From Romboutsia maritimum (lineage in GTDB: Bacteria; Bacillota; Clostridia; Peptostreptococcales; Peptostreptococcaceae), in assembly GCF_002251085.2 (NCBI RefSeq), contig NZ_NOJZ02000001.1, positions 372,001 to 436,000 on the forward strand: a stretch of 64,000 nt of DNA, read 5' to 3'. A model generated the notes under the pieces. It saw only the letters and a program-made list of their open reading frames with translations. It searched no databases and was not told where the DNA came from. Shown here one piece after another: positions 34,873 to 44,026 of the stretch; the first letter of the stretch is position 1, and the number at the start of each line of letters is the position of its first letter. Both the position numbers and the translations under genes were made by a program.

Positions 34873-36585
34873 TTATTTCTTTAAAACTTTATCCATATAC
34901 TCTACTATTTCATCTGAAGTTCCTAAACATAAAACTTTATCAGCAAGTTCTTTCATATCATCATAGTTTAAAGTTTTTATTAATTGTCTAGCGGGAAGTA
35001 TAGATATTGGCGACATAGATAATTCATCTATTCCCATACCTAATAATAATGGTATCATTTTAAGATTTCCTGCAGATTCTCCACACATTCCTACCCATTT
35101 ACCTTCTTTATGAGCATTATCTATAACTATTTTTATCATTCTTAATACAGCAGGATGGAACTGATCATAAAGATGATGTATCTTTTGATTCATTCTATCT
35201 ACTGCACAAGTATACTGAATTAAATCATTTGTTCCTATTGAGAAGAAATCAACATGTTTAGCAAGTATATCAGATATCATAACAGCAGATGGCACTTCTA
35301 TCATCATACCTATTTCTACATCTTTTCTGTTATATACTATTCCTTCTTCATCTAGCTCTTTCATTACTTCTTTTATTATTTTCTTACAATTTAATAATTC
35401 ATCTAAAGAAGAAATCATAGGAAACATAACTCTTAATTTACCGTGCATACTAGCTCTAGCTAATGCTCTTAATTGAGTTTTAAATAAATCAACTCTATCC
35501 AAACATATTCTTATAGCTCTGTATCCTAAAGATGGATTCATTTCTTTATCTAAGTCTAAGTAGTTTAATTCTTTATCCCCACCTATATCTAATGTTCTTA
35601 CAATTACTGGTTTTCCATCCATTTCTTCTAGTACAGCTTTATAAGCTTTATATTGCTCTTCTTCTGTTGGTAATGTATCTCTGTTCATATATAAGAATTC
35701 TGTTCTGTAAAGACCAACACCTTCAGCATCATTCTTTAATAACCCTTCAACATCCTCTGGAGTTCCTATGTTACCTGCTAATTCTATGAATCTTATATCT
35801 TTTGTTACAGATTTATGACCTTTAACTTGAGCTAAATTTCTTCTATATCGTTCGAACTCTTCTTTCAATTTAATATAGATTCTTTTTGTCTGTTCATCTG
35901 GATTAATTATTACTTCACCAGTTTCCCCATTAAATACTACATAATCCCCATTTTTTACCCTTGCAGTTATATCATTTAGCCCAACTACAGCAGCTATTTC
36001 TAATGATCTAGCCATTATAGCTGTATGAGAAGTTCTTCCTCCAACATCTGTTAAGAAAGCTACTACTTTTTCTTTGTTCATTGTAGCTGTATCTGATGGT
36101 GTTAAATCATGAGCTATTAATACTACTTCTTCATCTATGTTTGCTAAATCTACAACTTTAATTCCTAGTATATGTCTAAGTACTCTGTTTGTAACATCTT
36201 TTATGTCCGCTGCTCTTTCTCTCATATACTGATTATCCATAGCTTCAAACATATCAATAAACATCTCTTTTATTTCATTCAAAGCATAGTCCGCATTTAC
36301 TTTTTCATCTATTATCTTAGATATAGTAGAACCTATTAGTTCTGGATCTTCTAAAACCATTAAATGTTCTGTAAATATCTCAGCTTCTTCATCACCTAAT
36401 TCTTTAGATACCTTTTCTTTAACCCTTGTTAGTTCATCAATTGAAGTATCAATAGCTTTTCGTAATATTTCAACCTCTGCTTCAATATTACTTATATTTC
36501 TCCTATTTACAACTATTTTACTATTTTTAACTACTAATGCCTTTCCTAAAGCTATTCCTGGAGATGCTGCTGTTCCTTTATACAC
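34873..36585 (-). CDS. ptsI: Phosphoenolpyruvate-protein phosphotransferase (Enzyme I)
   Basis: Transfers phosphate from PEP to HPr to power PTS sugar uptake. 570 residues, full length. The phospho-His is in GGRTSHTAIMARS near residue 188. PEP-binding segments are VMFPMISSLDEL, GIMIEVPSA-like GMMIEVPSAVMISD, GTNDLIQYTCAVDR and MCGESAGN (active Cys near 500). Starts with GTG behind AGGGGG. Downstream of ptsH, from which it is separated by an attenuator-like hairpin. Confidence 0.97.
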   Translation of the reverse strand: MYKGTAASPGIALGKALVVKNSKIVVNRRNISNIEAEVEILRKAIDTSIDELTRVKEKVSKELGDEEAEIFTEHLMVLEDPELIGSTISKIIDEKVNADYALNEIKEMFIDMFEAMDNQYMRERAADIKDVTNRVLRHILGIKVVDLANIDEEVVLIAHDLTPSDTATMNKEKVVAFLTDVGGRTSHTAIMARSLEIAAVVGLNDITARVKNGDYVVFNGETGEVIINPDEQTKRIYIKLKEEFERYRRNLAQVKGHKSVTKDIRFIELAGNIGTPEDVEGLLKNDAEGVGLYRTEFLYMNRDTLPTEEEQYKAYKAVLEEMDGKPVIVRTLDIGGDKELNYLDLDKEMNPSLGYRAIRICLDRVDLFKTQLRALARASMHGKLRVMFPMISSLDELLNCKKIIKEVMKELDEEGIVYNRKDVEIGMMIEVPSAVMISDILAKHVDFFSIGTNDLIQYTCAVDRMNQKIHHLYDQFHPAVLRMIKIVIDNAHKEGKWVGMCGESAGNLKMIPLLLGMGIDELSMSPISILPARQLIKTLNYDDMKELADKVLCLGTSDEIVEYMDKVLKK

Positions 36586-36646
36586 GACTTGATTTCCCCC
36601 TAAAAGATAACATATTCATGTAAATTTAATTTTTTATATTCAAATA

Positions 36647-36668
36647 AAACCTAGGTAACCCTAGGTTT
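36647..36668 (-). terminator. Hairpin between ptsH and ptsI
   Basis: The stem AAACCTAGG / CCTAGGTTT followed by TATTTG. The T-run is weak, so partial termination giving more HPr than Enzyme I is likely. Confidence 0.6.
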
Positions 36669-36673
36669 ATTTA

Positions 36674-36934
36674 TTATTCTCCAAATTTTCCATCTACTAA
36701 TTCAAATAATGCATCAGAAGCTGCTTCTTCATCAGCTCCATTTGTTATTATTATTAACTCATCTCCTTGAGCTAATCCTAAACTCATTATTCCCATTATT
36801 GATTTAGCATTTACTTTCTTTCCTTTAGCTTGTACTTCTACTGTTGCTTTAAATTCAGCAGCTTTTTTAACAAACATTCCTGCTGGTCTAGCGTGAAGTC
36901 CGCTCGTATTTTTAATAATTACTGATTTTTCCAT
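36674..36934 (-). CDS. ptsH: Phosphocarrier protein HPr
   Basis: 86 residues. The active-site His14 sits in NTSGLHARPAG, and regulatory Ser45 in NAKSIMGIMSLG (equivalent to His15 and Ser46 of other HPr). It carries phosphate from Enzyme I to Enzymes II, and Ser-phosphorylated HPr is the CcpA co-repressor, relevant to the cre-like sites at 23845-23902. ATG follows TGGAGG. Confidence 0.97.
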   Translation of the reverse strand: MEKSVIIKNTSGLHARPAGMFVKKAAEFKATVEVQAKGKKVNAKSIMGIMSLGLAQGDELIIITNGADEEAASDALFELVDGKFGE

Positions 36935-37000
36935 CGTTATATAACCTCCAATAAATCTATTCTTAAATTAGCTTTTACTTTATTAACATTTTTAATCTAA

Positions 37001-38209
37001 TTATTGATTTTTTATATCTTTTATAATGCAATTAGTTATGCTTTTGGTTAACTTATTTTTTTGAAGCGATAATATAGGTCTAACCTCAAAATTTGATGCC
37101 ATTGCCTTATTGCAATTTATATTTTTATTTACAACGTCTATAACCTTATTAAAATCATAAAGTCTTAACCTATTTATACTATTTTCCTCAAGCTTTTTCT
37201 CATATATACTATAAAATAAATCTTTATATGAAAATTCTTTATGAAGGTTTAGCATATCTCCTATTTTAGGAATTATACTCTCCATTAACGTTCTAAGTGA
37301 AGGATCTCTTTTTACTCCTAGTAAATTACTCAATGATTCTATAGTTTCTTTACTTAGCAATTTAAACTTTTCAAAACAATACTGCTCGTCATATTTATAC
37401 TCAGCATTAAAAAAATATTTAATACCTTCATATCTATCATAAGCTTTCATTGTATCTAAATAACCTAGATTAATGTTTTTTTCAACACTATCTTTGTCTT
37501 TATTCAAAGATCCTCCTAGATTTTCTGATGGTATTATAACCTTCACATTTATATCTTGATGTCTATTTAAATTTATTTTACCTAAAAAATCATCAAGAAG
37601 TCTTATTACAACAACATCTTTATATCCCTTATCTTCTAATAATTTTATAGGCATATTATCATAAAACATCCCATCTAGATATAATTTATCATCCATAGTA
37701 TCAAGTTGAAAAATTGGTAAACTTGAACTAGCTATTAAATAATCTACCAATCTGCCCTTTGGAATATCCTCTATGTATAAAGGATGAGGGTTAATTTTTT
37801 TATCCCACCAAACTGTTACTAGTCCAAAGTCTTTATTAGAATTTCTAATAGCATCTTCATTTAATGTCTTTTCTAAAAGCTCTCTTAATGGTGTTATATC
37901 TATTCCTTCATTTTTTCTAGCTTTATTTATCAGCTCAATTACAGTATTGAAATTTTTTGCAGTAAAATCTATATTTTTAAACCTTTCATAACTATCCTCA
38001 TCTATATTCATAAAATGAGTATAATCATAAGTCAACCATATATCTTCCATAACTTCAATATCATTTTGTAATATATATGCACCATTTAGAGCCCCTATTG
38101 ATGTTCCTGCTACACCTTGAAAATCTATACCCAACTCTCTTAATGCCTTATACGCTCCAATTTGGTAAGCTCCCTTTGTTCCTCCGCCTTCTAGAATTAA
38201 GCCTTTCAT
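37001..38209 (-). CDS. Patatin-like phospholipase 1
   Basis: 402 residues. Oxyanion motif EGGGTKGAYQIGA near residue 7, nucleophile AGTSIGALNGA near 38 (Ser in GxSxG) and catalytic DGMFYDNMP near 178. It acts as a lipid acyl hydrolase of the bacterial YjjU/RssA-like group; the C-terminal 200 residues are family-specific with no named domain. ATG at 38209 follows AGGTGA; the longer form begins inside the ribosome site. Its promoter region lies between two 14-bp inverted repeat arms. Confidence 0.88.
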   Translation of the reverse strand: MKGLILEGGGTKGAYQIGAYKALRELGIDFQGVAGTSIGALNGAYILQNDIEVMEDIWLTYDYTHFMNIDEDSYERFKNIDFTAKNFNTVIELINKARKNEGIDITPLRELLEKTLNEDAIRNSNKDFGLVTVWWDKKINPHPLYIEDIPKGRLVDYLIASSSLPIFQLDTMDDKLYLDGMFYDNMPIKLLEDKGYKDVVVIRLLDDFLGKINLNRHQDINVKVIIPSENLGGSLNKDKDSVEKNINLGYLDTMKAYDRYEGIKYFFNAEYKYDEQYCFEKFKLLSKETIESLSNLLGVKRDPSLRTLMESIIPKIGDMLNLHKEFSYKDLFYSIYEKKLEENSINRLRLYDFNKVIDVVNKNINCNKAMASNFEVRPILSLQKNKLTKSITNCIIKDIKNQ

Positions 38210-38228
38210 AATTATCACCTATTTCACC

Positions 38229-38308
38229 GAAAGATATATACTCTCTACACATTAGAACAATTTAAAATATATTTTACCATAATTTCACTTTACAAGTATA
38301 TATCTTTC
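38229..38308. repeat. Perfect 14-bp inverted repeat bracketing a promoter
   Basis: GAAAGATATATACT (38229-38242) and AGTATATATCTTTC (38295-38308) are 52 bp apart. Between them on the minus strand TTGTAA and TATATT are 18 bp apart, a plausible promoter of patatin 1. A regulatory loop or a decayed miniature element would both fit. Confidence 0.5.
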
Positions 38309-38340
38309 AGATTTTTTATAATCAATTTAAATATTTAAAT

Positions 38341-38685
38341 TTAATTTATAATATCAAGAGATTGTATTATTTTCACAGATTTAAGAAATAACTTTTTCTC
38401 TATAGTTCCTAATGACATACTGTTAATTAATTCTTTCTTTGGGTCTACTAAATACATTTTCTTATAACCTGTTTTTAAAAATGCCATACACACAGTTCTT
38501 ATATCATTATTATTTTCACATTCAAAACTTGATGGACTAACCACTAATCTATATTGTGAACTTTTTATGTTTCTAATCATATTTTTATAATCACTTAAAA
38601 ACTTATTAGCATCCCTGCTACTTATATAACCACTTACGTCTATATATACCCTTTTTTCAGATTCTTCTATATTAGCTCTAATCAT
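38341..38685 (-). CDS. Small STAS-like hypothetical protein
   Basis: 114 residues from ATG at 38685, behind a run of seven G. Predicted beta-alpha alternation (KRVYIDVSGYISSRDANKFL, QYRLVVSPSSFE, KKMYLVD) resembles an anti-sigma-antagonist/STAS fold, but the usual phospho-Ser segment is not obvious, so this is weak. It lies 59 bp downstream of camA and may be co-transcribed with it. Confidence 0.5.
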   Translation of the reverse strand: MIRANIEESEKRVYIDVSGYISSRDANKFLSDYKNMIRNIKSSQYRLVVSPSSFECENNNDIRTVCMAFLKTGYKKMYLVDPKKELINSMSLGTIEKKLFLKSVKIIQSLDIIN

Positions 38686-38696
38686 AATGTACCCCC

Positions 38697-38724
38697 CCAT
38701 ATATTCTCTACTTACAATATATGG
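38697..38724 (-). promoter_or_regulatory. Leader hairpin adjoining a G7 ribosome site
   Basis: CCATATATT / AATATATGG (10-nt loop) sits directly before the G7 tract that serves as Shine-Dalgarno of the STAS-like gene, sharing its first G residues. It could limit translation. Confidence 0.35.
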
Positions 38725-38744
38725 AGTTAACCTTATATTAGTGA

Positions 38745-40490
38745 TTATAATTCTAGAGAGTCCTTTATTAAATCATCTATTTTTTGTTGTAAATGTCCTA
38801 TTTTTACATATGATTCATTATCTAAACTTGATTTTTTTAAACTTTCTATTATATTTTTCGATAAATTTTCTATCTCTTTATAATTATTATCTTTAAATAT
38901 TTTTATCTTCATTACTTTATTTGGATAATAATCATATGCCGTCTTACTCATTTTTTTTGCTGTAAGCTTAAAATACTTATCATATATACTAGAATTTAAA
39001 ATACCAACTAAATATTCTTGAGAAAATTCACTTTTATATTCTTCTTTTATAATAAAAGAATATACATCTGCACTTGAAAAATTATTATTATAATCTATTG
39101 CAAATCGATTTTCTTTTGATTTATATGGGTACATTATTTTTACTGATTCAAATAATTTTTTATCTCGTCCCCATTGAAGCTCGTACCATTTCCTAATATT
39201 ATTTTTACACTCTCTTCTATTTTCTAGTTTTTCCCTATATTTAGAAATACATTCTTTTATTACTATAGAATTATTTTTTTCATCTTTTATATCATTCGAA
39301 TAAATTAATCTATAATTACTATCTTTTACTACATACTTATATATATTTTTGTTTTTAACCCATTTTTTTATAAGTTTACTGTCTATTTTATTTATTCTCT
39401 CATCTTCTTTATCCAATATAAATGCCTTATCACATCCCGTAATTATTCCCTGAAAACTTACAGCTATATCTTCTAAAGTATATTTACATTTTTGTTGGAT
39501 TTTATTATAAAAGTCTTTATCTATATTATTAATTATTATCCATTCATCTTTTAAAGAATCTTGCTCTACCTTAAATCTTTTAAATCCCTCATTATTTATG
39601 AATTCTCTTAGGTTTTCTATGTTATCTACTTTAATAGACTCATCCATTATTTTTAATACATCAACATACTCTAATTTCTTTATTTTTTTTTTGCAAAAAG
39701 TCATTATACAACTAGCAATTCCAATGTTTTTAAAGATATTTGCACCTAAAAAATCTACAATTTCTTTTATATCTGCCTTTTTTGCTATATAATTTCTCAA
39801 GTATTTACCTGATGGACTTTCTAAAAAATATCTTGGAGTTATAACACTTGCCAATCCTTTATCATCTAACAAATCTATTATTTTTTTATAAAAGCAAAAA
39901 TATAAATCAGCCTTATCTCTATATACTTCATTATAATTTTTCATCAAATATTCTTTATATTTTTTATCTAGACCCTTATGACCTATATATGGTGGATTCC
40001 CTATAATATAATCAAATTTATTACTCCAAGTTTTTTTTAAGCTATCAGTACAATAAATATTTATTTTTTCTATGTATAAATACTTATTCTTATTTATTAA
40101 GCTTTTCTTTAATATTTCAATAGCTTCTTTGTCTATATCTACCCCGTAAATACAATTACTAATTACATGATTATGAATATTGTCTACTTGCCAATATTCC
40201 TTTCCATAAATATCAGCTAACTCATAGATATTTTTTTCAAATAAATTATATAAAATATCATACGCCTCCAATAAAAAATTACCACACCCACAAGATATAT
40301 CTAATACCCTTGGGTATGGATTTTTTATAACATCATGATTTTTTAAAGTTTTCTCCACAATATAATCTACAATTATTTTTGGAGTATAATATATACCTTT
40401 AGATTTTTTTATATCTGTATCTAAACTATTTTCATAAATTTTAGACATTTTAAAATTATTATTTTCTAAAACCCCAATATTAATCTTCAT
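38745..40490 (-). CDS. camA: CamA-type solitary adenine-N6 DNA methyltransferase
   Basis: 581 residues from ATG at 40490 (behind GGAGGG). SAM-binding motif I is RVLDISCGCGNFLLEA at 61-76 and catalytic motif IV GNPPYIG has its Asn at 165, the residue number reported for CamA of C. difficile. Long stretches (GIYYTPKIIVDYIV, KADLYFCFYKKIIDLL, ENRRECKNNIRKWYELQWGR) match CamA from memory. CamA methylates CAAAAA and affects sporulation and colonisation. No endonuclease gene is adjacent, so it is not a restriction system. An extended -10 TGTTATAAT lies at 40533-40541. Confidence 0.92.
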   Translation of the reverse strand: MKINIGVLENNNFKMSKIYENSLDTDIKKSKGIYYTPKIIVDYIVEKTLKNHDVIKNPYPRVLDISCGCGNFLLEAYDILYNLFEKNIYELADIYGKEYWQVDNIHNHVISNCIYGVDIDKEAIEILKKSLINKNKYLYIEKINIYCTDSLKKTWSNKFDYIIGNPPYIGHKGLDKKYKEYLMKNYNEVYRDKADLYFCFYKKIIDLLDDKGLASVITPRYFLESPSGKYLRNYIAKKADIKEIVDFLGANIFKNIGIASCIMTFCKKKIKKLEYVDVLKIMDESIKVDNIENLREFINNEGFKRFKVEQDSLKDEWIIINNIDKDFYNKIQQKCKYTLEDIAVSFQGIITGCDKAFILDKEDERINKIDSKLIKKWVKNKNIYKYVVKDSNYRLIYSNDIKDEKNNSIVIKECISKYREKLENRRECKNNIRKWYELQWGRDKKLFESVKIMYPYKSKENRFAIDYNNNFSSADVYSFIIKEEYKSEFSQEYLVGILNSSIYDKYFKLTAKKMSKTAYDYYPNKVMKIKIFKDNNYKEIENLSKNIIESLKKSSLDNESYVKIGHLQQKIDDLIKDSLEL

Positions 40491-40532
40491 ATTTCCCTCC
40501 AAATATGATAGTTACAATTCTATTCTTGTCTA

Positions 40533-40541
40533 ATTATAACA
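40533..40541 (-). promoter_or_regulatory. Extended -10 element before camA
   Basis: TGTTATAAT on the minus strand, about 45 nt before the camA start, with no good -35; it suggests camA is not wholly dependent on patatin 2 transcription. Confidence 0.4.
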
Positions 40542-40553
40542 CATGCATTTCAT

Positions 40554-41456
40554 TTAATACCATTTACTATTAATCCATTTAATAATCTCTTCTATATCAT
40601 AATTTTCTGATAATGAAATTAAATATTCTAAGGCTTCACAATCATCCATTGAAATATCTCTATCCATTTTTGGATTTAATCTACAATAATTTTCATCTAA
40701 CAATTTTTCAGAAAATAATTGACTCATTTGACAATTTCCTTCCAATGTAACAGATATAATAGGAACATCTGGATTTTTATTAACTACCCAATCTAATGCT
40801 CCCCAAGTTGTAGTGTCCTCTTTTATGCTATTATAAACATATCCTGTACCTAATGATAATAATCTTATATCATCTAGATTCCTACCTAACTCTTTATCTA
40901 GAGCATATACCAAACATGCCAAACTAGGATCTGTTGCTATTATTCCTCCATCTATATGATTTTTATATGTTGGAAAAAAAAATGGTGCTGCACTGCTTGA
41001 CATAGCCACATCTATAACTCTTGCACTCTCTGTAGATGATCCTGGAATATTATTATAAAAAATAGGTTTCCATGAACTGGTCTCATTTCCTATTGAGAAC
41101 GTTGGAATGATAACTAATTTTCCTAAATCTTTTAATTTTAAACTTTCAGGAAATATACTTCTTAAAACATCTTTTAGATGTTTATTATTATATTTAGGTC
41201 TTAATATTTCTGAATAAGATTTATCAAATATATATTCTGCATTTTCTATTGAATAAAATTCTTTTATCTCTCTAGGACTTAATCCATATGCTAATCCTAA
41301 CGCTATCAAACTACCTGTAGATGTTCCTGCAATCATATTGGTATCTCTTATTATATTAGGTAATTGATTTTGTAGTCTTTCAAAAAGTCCTATGCTTAAA
41401 GCTCCTTTTAGTCCCCCTCCATCGAAAGTAACAATATTAAAATTTAATTTTCCCAT
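40554..41456 (-). CDS. Patatin-like phospholipase 2
   Basis: 300 residues. TFDGGGLKGALSIG near residue 9 (oxyanion loop), AGTSTGSLIALG near 43 (nucleophile Ser) and HIDGGIIATDPS near 167 (catalytic Asp). It is a compact plant-patatin/CapV-like form, not closely similar to patatin 1. No cyclase or sensor gene is adjacent, so a CBASS effector role is not supported. ATG follows TGGAGG. It is 63 bp upstream of camA in the same direction. Confidence 0.88.
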   Translation of the reverse strand: MGKLNFNIVTFDGGGLKGALSIGLFERLQNQLPNIIRDTNMIAGTSTGSLIALGLAYGLSPREIKEFYSIENAEYIFDKSYSEILRPKYNNKHLKDVLRSIFPESLKLKDLGKLVIIPTFSIGNETSSWKPIFYNNIPGSSTESARVIDVAMSSSAAPFFFPTYKNHIDGGIIATDPSLACLVYALDKELGRNLDDIRLLSLGTGYVYNSIKEDTTTWGALDWVVNKNPDVPIISVTLEGNCQMSQLFSEKLLDENYCRLNPKMDRDISMDDCEALEYLISLSENYDIEEIIKWINSKWY

Positions 41457-41542
41457 AAATTACCTCCAATAATATATATATTGTAGTATATGTATATTAT
41501 CAAATATGTGTATATTACATTAAATAAAATTCATTACACTAA

Positions 41543-41585
41543 AAAAGGACTGCCTCAAAATCCTTATACTTTGAGACATCCCCTT
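41543..41585 (-). terminator. Terminator of the EAL protein gene, CTCAAA hairpin family
   Basis: GGGATGTCTCAAA / TTTGAGGCAGTCC (with G-U pairs) followed by T6 on the minus strand. Confidence 0.75.
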
Positions 41586-41619
41586 CTTAGAATATCTAAA
41601 TTAATATATTAAAATTTTT

Positions 41620-43854
41620 TCATAAACTTTCCATATTTTGTTCTTTATTATTTAAAAGTAATTTTTTAAATTCATCTGTGATTATCGCTTTAGAAAAAAC
41701 AAATCCTTGAACAACACTGCATCCCATTTCCTTTAAAATTTGTAATTGTTTATAATTTTCAACACCTTCACATACAATCTCTAAACCTAAATATTTAGCT
41801 AACTCTATTACAGATTTAACTACTATTTTAGTTTTTGAATTTGTTTCTATATCTATTATAAACGATTTATCAATCTTTAATATATCTATTGGAATATCCT
41901 TTAAATGACTAAAATTCGAGTTTCCTACACCAAAATCATCCATAGCTATCTTTATTCCCATAGACCTTATTTGCGTAATTTTCTTATTAATAAATTTTAT
42001 ATCATTTATTGTTGTTGTTTCTGTAATTTCTATTTGTATTAAACTTCTCAGAATATTATATTTATCCATTGTTTCATTTAAGTAACTTATCAAATCTTCT
42101 TGATAAAGTTCTACTCTAGATAAATTTATTGAAACTGGTAAAGCATCTATCCCCTCATTTTTCCAGTTATTAATAGTTTTACAAACTTCTTCAAATACCC
42201 ATTTACCTAAATCGTTAATAAATCCATTTTTTTCTGCTATATGTATAAAGTCGATAGGACTAACAAAACCAATATGAGGATGGTTCCATCTAATTAAAGC
42301 CTCTGACCCTATAACTTTTCCTGTATTAATATCAAATTTAGGCTGATAATACAACTCAAATTGATTTTCTCTAAGGCCCCACTTTAAATCTTGCTCTATC
42401 CTCATTGCATTTTTTCTTTTAGATTTCATATTTTCATCAAATATTAAATAATTTTTACCACTTAATCCTTTTGCATTTGTCATTGCTATTTTTGCATTAT
42501 CAATTAACCTCTTTACTATATAATCATAGTTTGTTAATTTATATATACCTATTGTAAAATCCACTTTTTTATACAAATAAACTTCATCTATACTCGCAAA
42601 ATGCCCAATTTTATTCATTATTATACTTATTAAATTTTCTATATCATTTTCTCTATCTTCTAATTCTATAATTAGACCAAATACATCAGGTGAAATTCTT
42701 CCATATATTGCTCTTTTCTCAAAATGTAATTTTAAATTTTCTGAGATAGACTTAAGCATCACGTCTCCAACTTGATAACCATATATATCATTTATAAATT
42801 CAAAATTTAATATATCAAAACATATAACAACACATTTCTCTTTATCTCTTTTTAATAAATATTTCTCCGCATCTATTACAAATTTATAATAATTATTAAT
42901 TTTAGTTAAATTATCTTCGAATATAGCTTTTTTAAGTTTTTTAACGTATTTAGTTTTTAGAATAACAATTATAATCGCTAATATAATTAATATTAGTATA
43001 ATAATGCTCTTTTCAACTATATTAATATCTGTTAAAAATACACTATCTACTGAAACAGACATTACCAAATACCACTCATCTGTAAACGGGATATTGCAAT
43101 ATCCAAAGTATCTATCTGTATTATCAACTGAATACCTTACTACTCCTTGATTATATATATCTGTATCACAACTAATTATATATTTTTTTTCATTAAAAAG
43201 TTTACTTAAACTCTCTATTGATACTCTATCTACATCTTTACAACTAGTAAACATTACTTCACCTTTTTTATTTACTATAGCCGAATATCCTTTTTTTTCA
43301 TATACTTCTGGTGCTAATCTGTTAATAACTGAATTTATATCATAAACTCCTGAAAGAGCACCTTTAATTTTGCCATAACTAATAATTGGAATAGAATATA
43401 TTAAGACTTCATGTTCCGTATCTTCCTTTCTAATAGGCTCTAATATTGTAGATTTCCCTTTTATTGCATCTTTATAAAATTTAAAATTTTTTAAAAAAAC
43501 TTTTTTTTGATTACTCTTTACTGAATTTCCTTCTAAATCAGAAATTATTAATTCAACAAATACACCTTTTCTTACTTCCTCTTGTAATTCCTTAAATTTA
43601 ACTTCTGTAAGCTTATTATCATCTAAAACTAAATTTTGCGAAATCAACTTTAAAGCATCTAAATTATTCTTAACCTCGTTACCTATATTTTTCGATATTT
43701 GAGTAGTTATTTCTTGTATTTGAAATTCATTCTGAGCTATAATATTTTTATATATTTCTTTAATATATAAAGCTCCACATGCTGTAAATATCAATATAGA
43801 TATTAAGATAATTAATACACCTAATCTCCCACATTTATTATTATGTTTTTGCAT
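41620..43854 (-). CDS. Membrane c-di-GMP phosphodiesterase (Cache-GGDEF-EAL)
   Basis: 744 residues. One membrane helix at 12-32, an extracytoplasmic Cache-like sensor (about 40-275) and a second helix at about 282-303. A GGDEF domain follows whose signature reads RISPDVF near 386 instead of RxGGDEF, so cyclase activity is probably lost. The EAL domain is intact: SEALIRWNHP near 518, NLSRVEL, ITETT, AMDDFGVGNSNFSHL, LKIDKSFI and CEGVEN. It should lower c-di-GMP in response to an external signal. Promoter at 43921-43949. Confidence 0.92.
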   Translation of the reverse strand: MQKHNNKCGRLGVLIILISILIFTACGALYIKEIYKNIIAQNEFQIQEITTQISKNIGNEVKNNLDALKLISQNLVLDDNKLTEVKFKELQEEVRKGVFVELIISDLEGNSVKSNQKKVFLKNFKFYKDAIKGKSTILEPIRKEDTEHEVLIYSIPIISYGKIKGALSGVYDINSVINRLAPEVYEKKGYSAIVNKKGEVMFTSCKDVDRVSIESLSKLFNEKKYIISCDTDIYNQGVVRYSVDNTDRYFGYCNIPFTDEWYLVMSVSVDSVFLTDINIVEKSIIILILIILAIIIVILKTKYVKKLKKAIFEDNLTKINNYYKFVIDAEKYLLKRDKEKCVVICFDILNFEFINDIYGYQVGDVMLKSISENLKLHFEKRAIYGRISPDVFGLIIELEDRENDIENLISIIMNKIGHFASIDEVYLYKKVDFTIGIYKLTNYDYIVKRLIDNAKIAMTNAKGLSGKNYLIFDENMKSKRKNAMRIEQDLKWGLRENQFELYYQPKFDINTGKVIGSEALIRWNHPHIGFVSPIDFIHIAEKNGFINDLGKWVFEEVCKTINNWKNEGIDALPVSINLSRVELYQEDLISYLNETMDKYNILRSLIQIEITETTTINDIKFINKKITQIRSMGIKIAMDDFGVGNSNFSHLKDIPIDILKIDKSFIIDIETNSKTKIVVKSVIELAKYLGLEIVCEGVENYKQLQILKEMGCSVVQGFVFSKAIITDEFKKLLLNNKEQNMESL

Positions 43855-43920
43855 GTTTTATCCCCTATGTCTATGTACATTAATTAAATATTCAATTTTT
43901 CCATATTTTTACATATTTAT

Positions 43921-43949
43921 ATTATAATCTACACTTTATCTCAAATCAA
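43921..43949 (-). promoter_or_regulatory. Promoter of the EAL protein gene
   Basis: TTGATT (43944-43949) and TATAAT (43921-43926) are 17 bp apart on the minus strand. Confidence 0.65.
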
Positions 43950-43993
43950 TGTTAAATACTTTACTCCTTAAAATAATTTCTATAAAAATATTA

Positions 43994-44017
43994 AAACCTA
44001 GATTTATAATCTAGGTT
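43994..44017 (-). terminator. Terminator of the amidase gene
   Basis: AAACCTAGATT / AATCTAGGTTT followed by TAATATTTTT on the minus strand. Confidence 0.75.
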
Positions 44018-44026
44018 TGTTTTAAT

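Noticed and set aside
38745..40490. Restriction-modification system
   Set aside because: No endonuclease or specificity gene is adjacent, and the protein matches the solitary CamA type.
40554..41456. CBASS effector patatin
   Set aside because: No CD-NTase, HORMA or TRIP13 gene nearby, so only the lipase family can be claimed.
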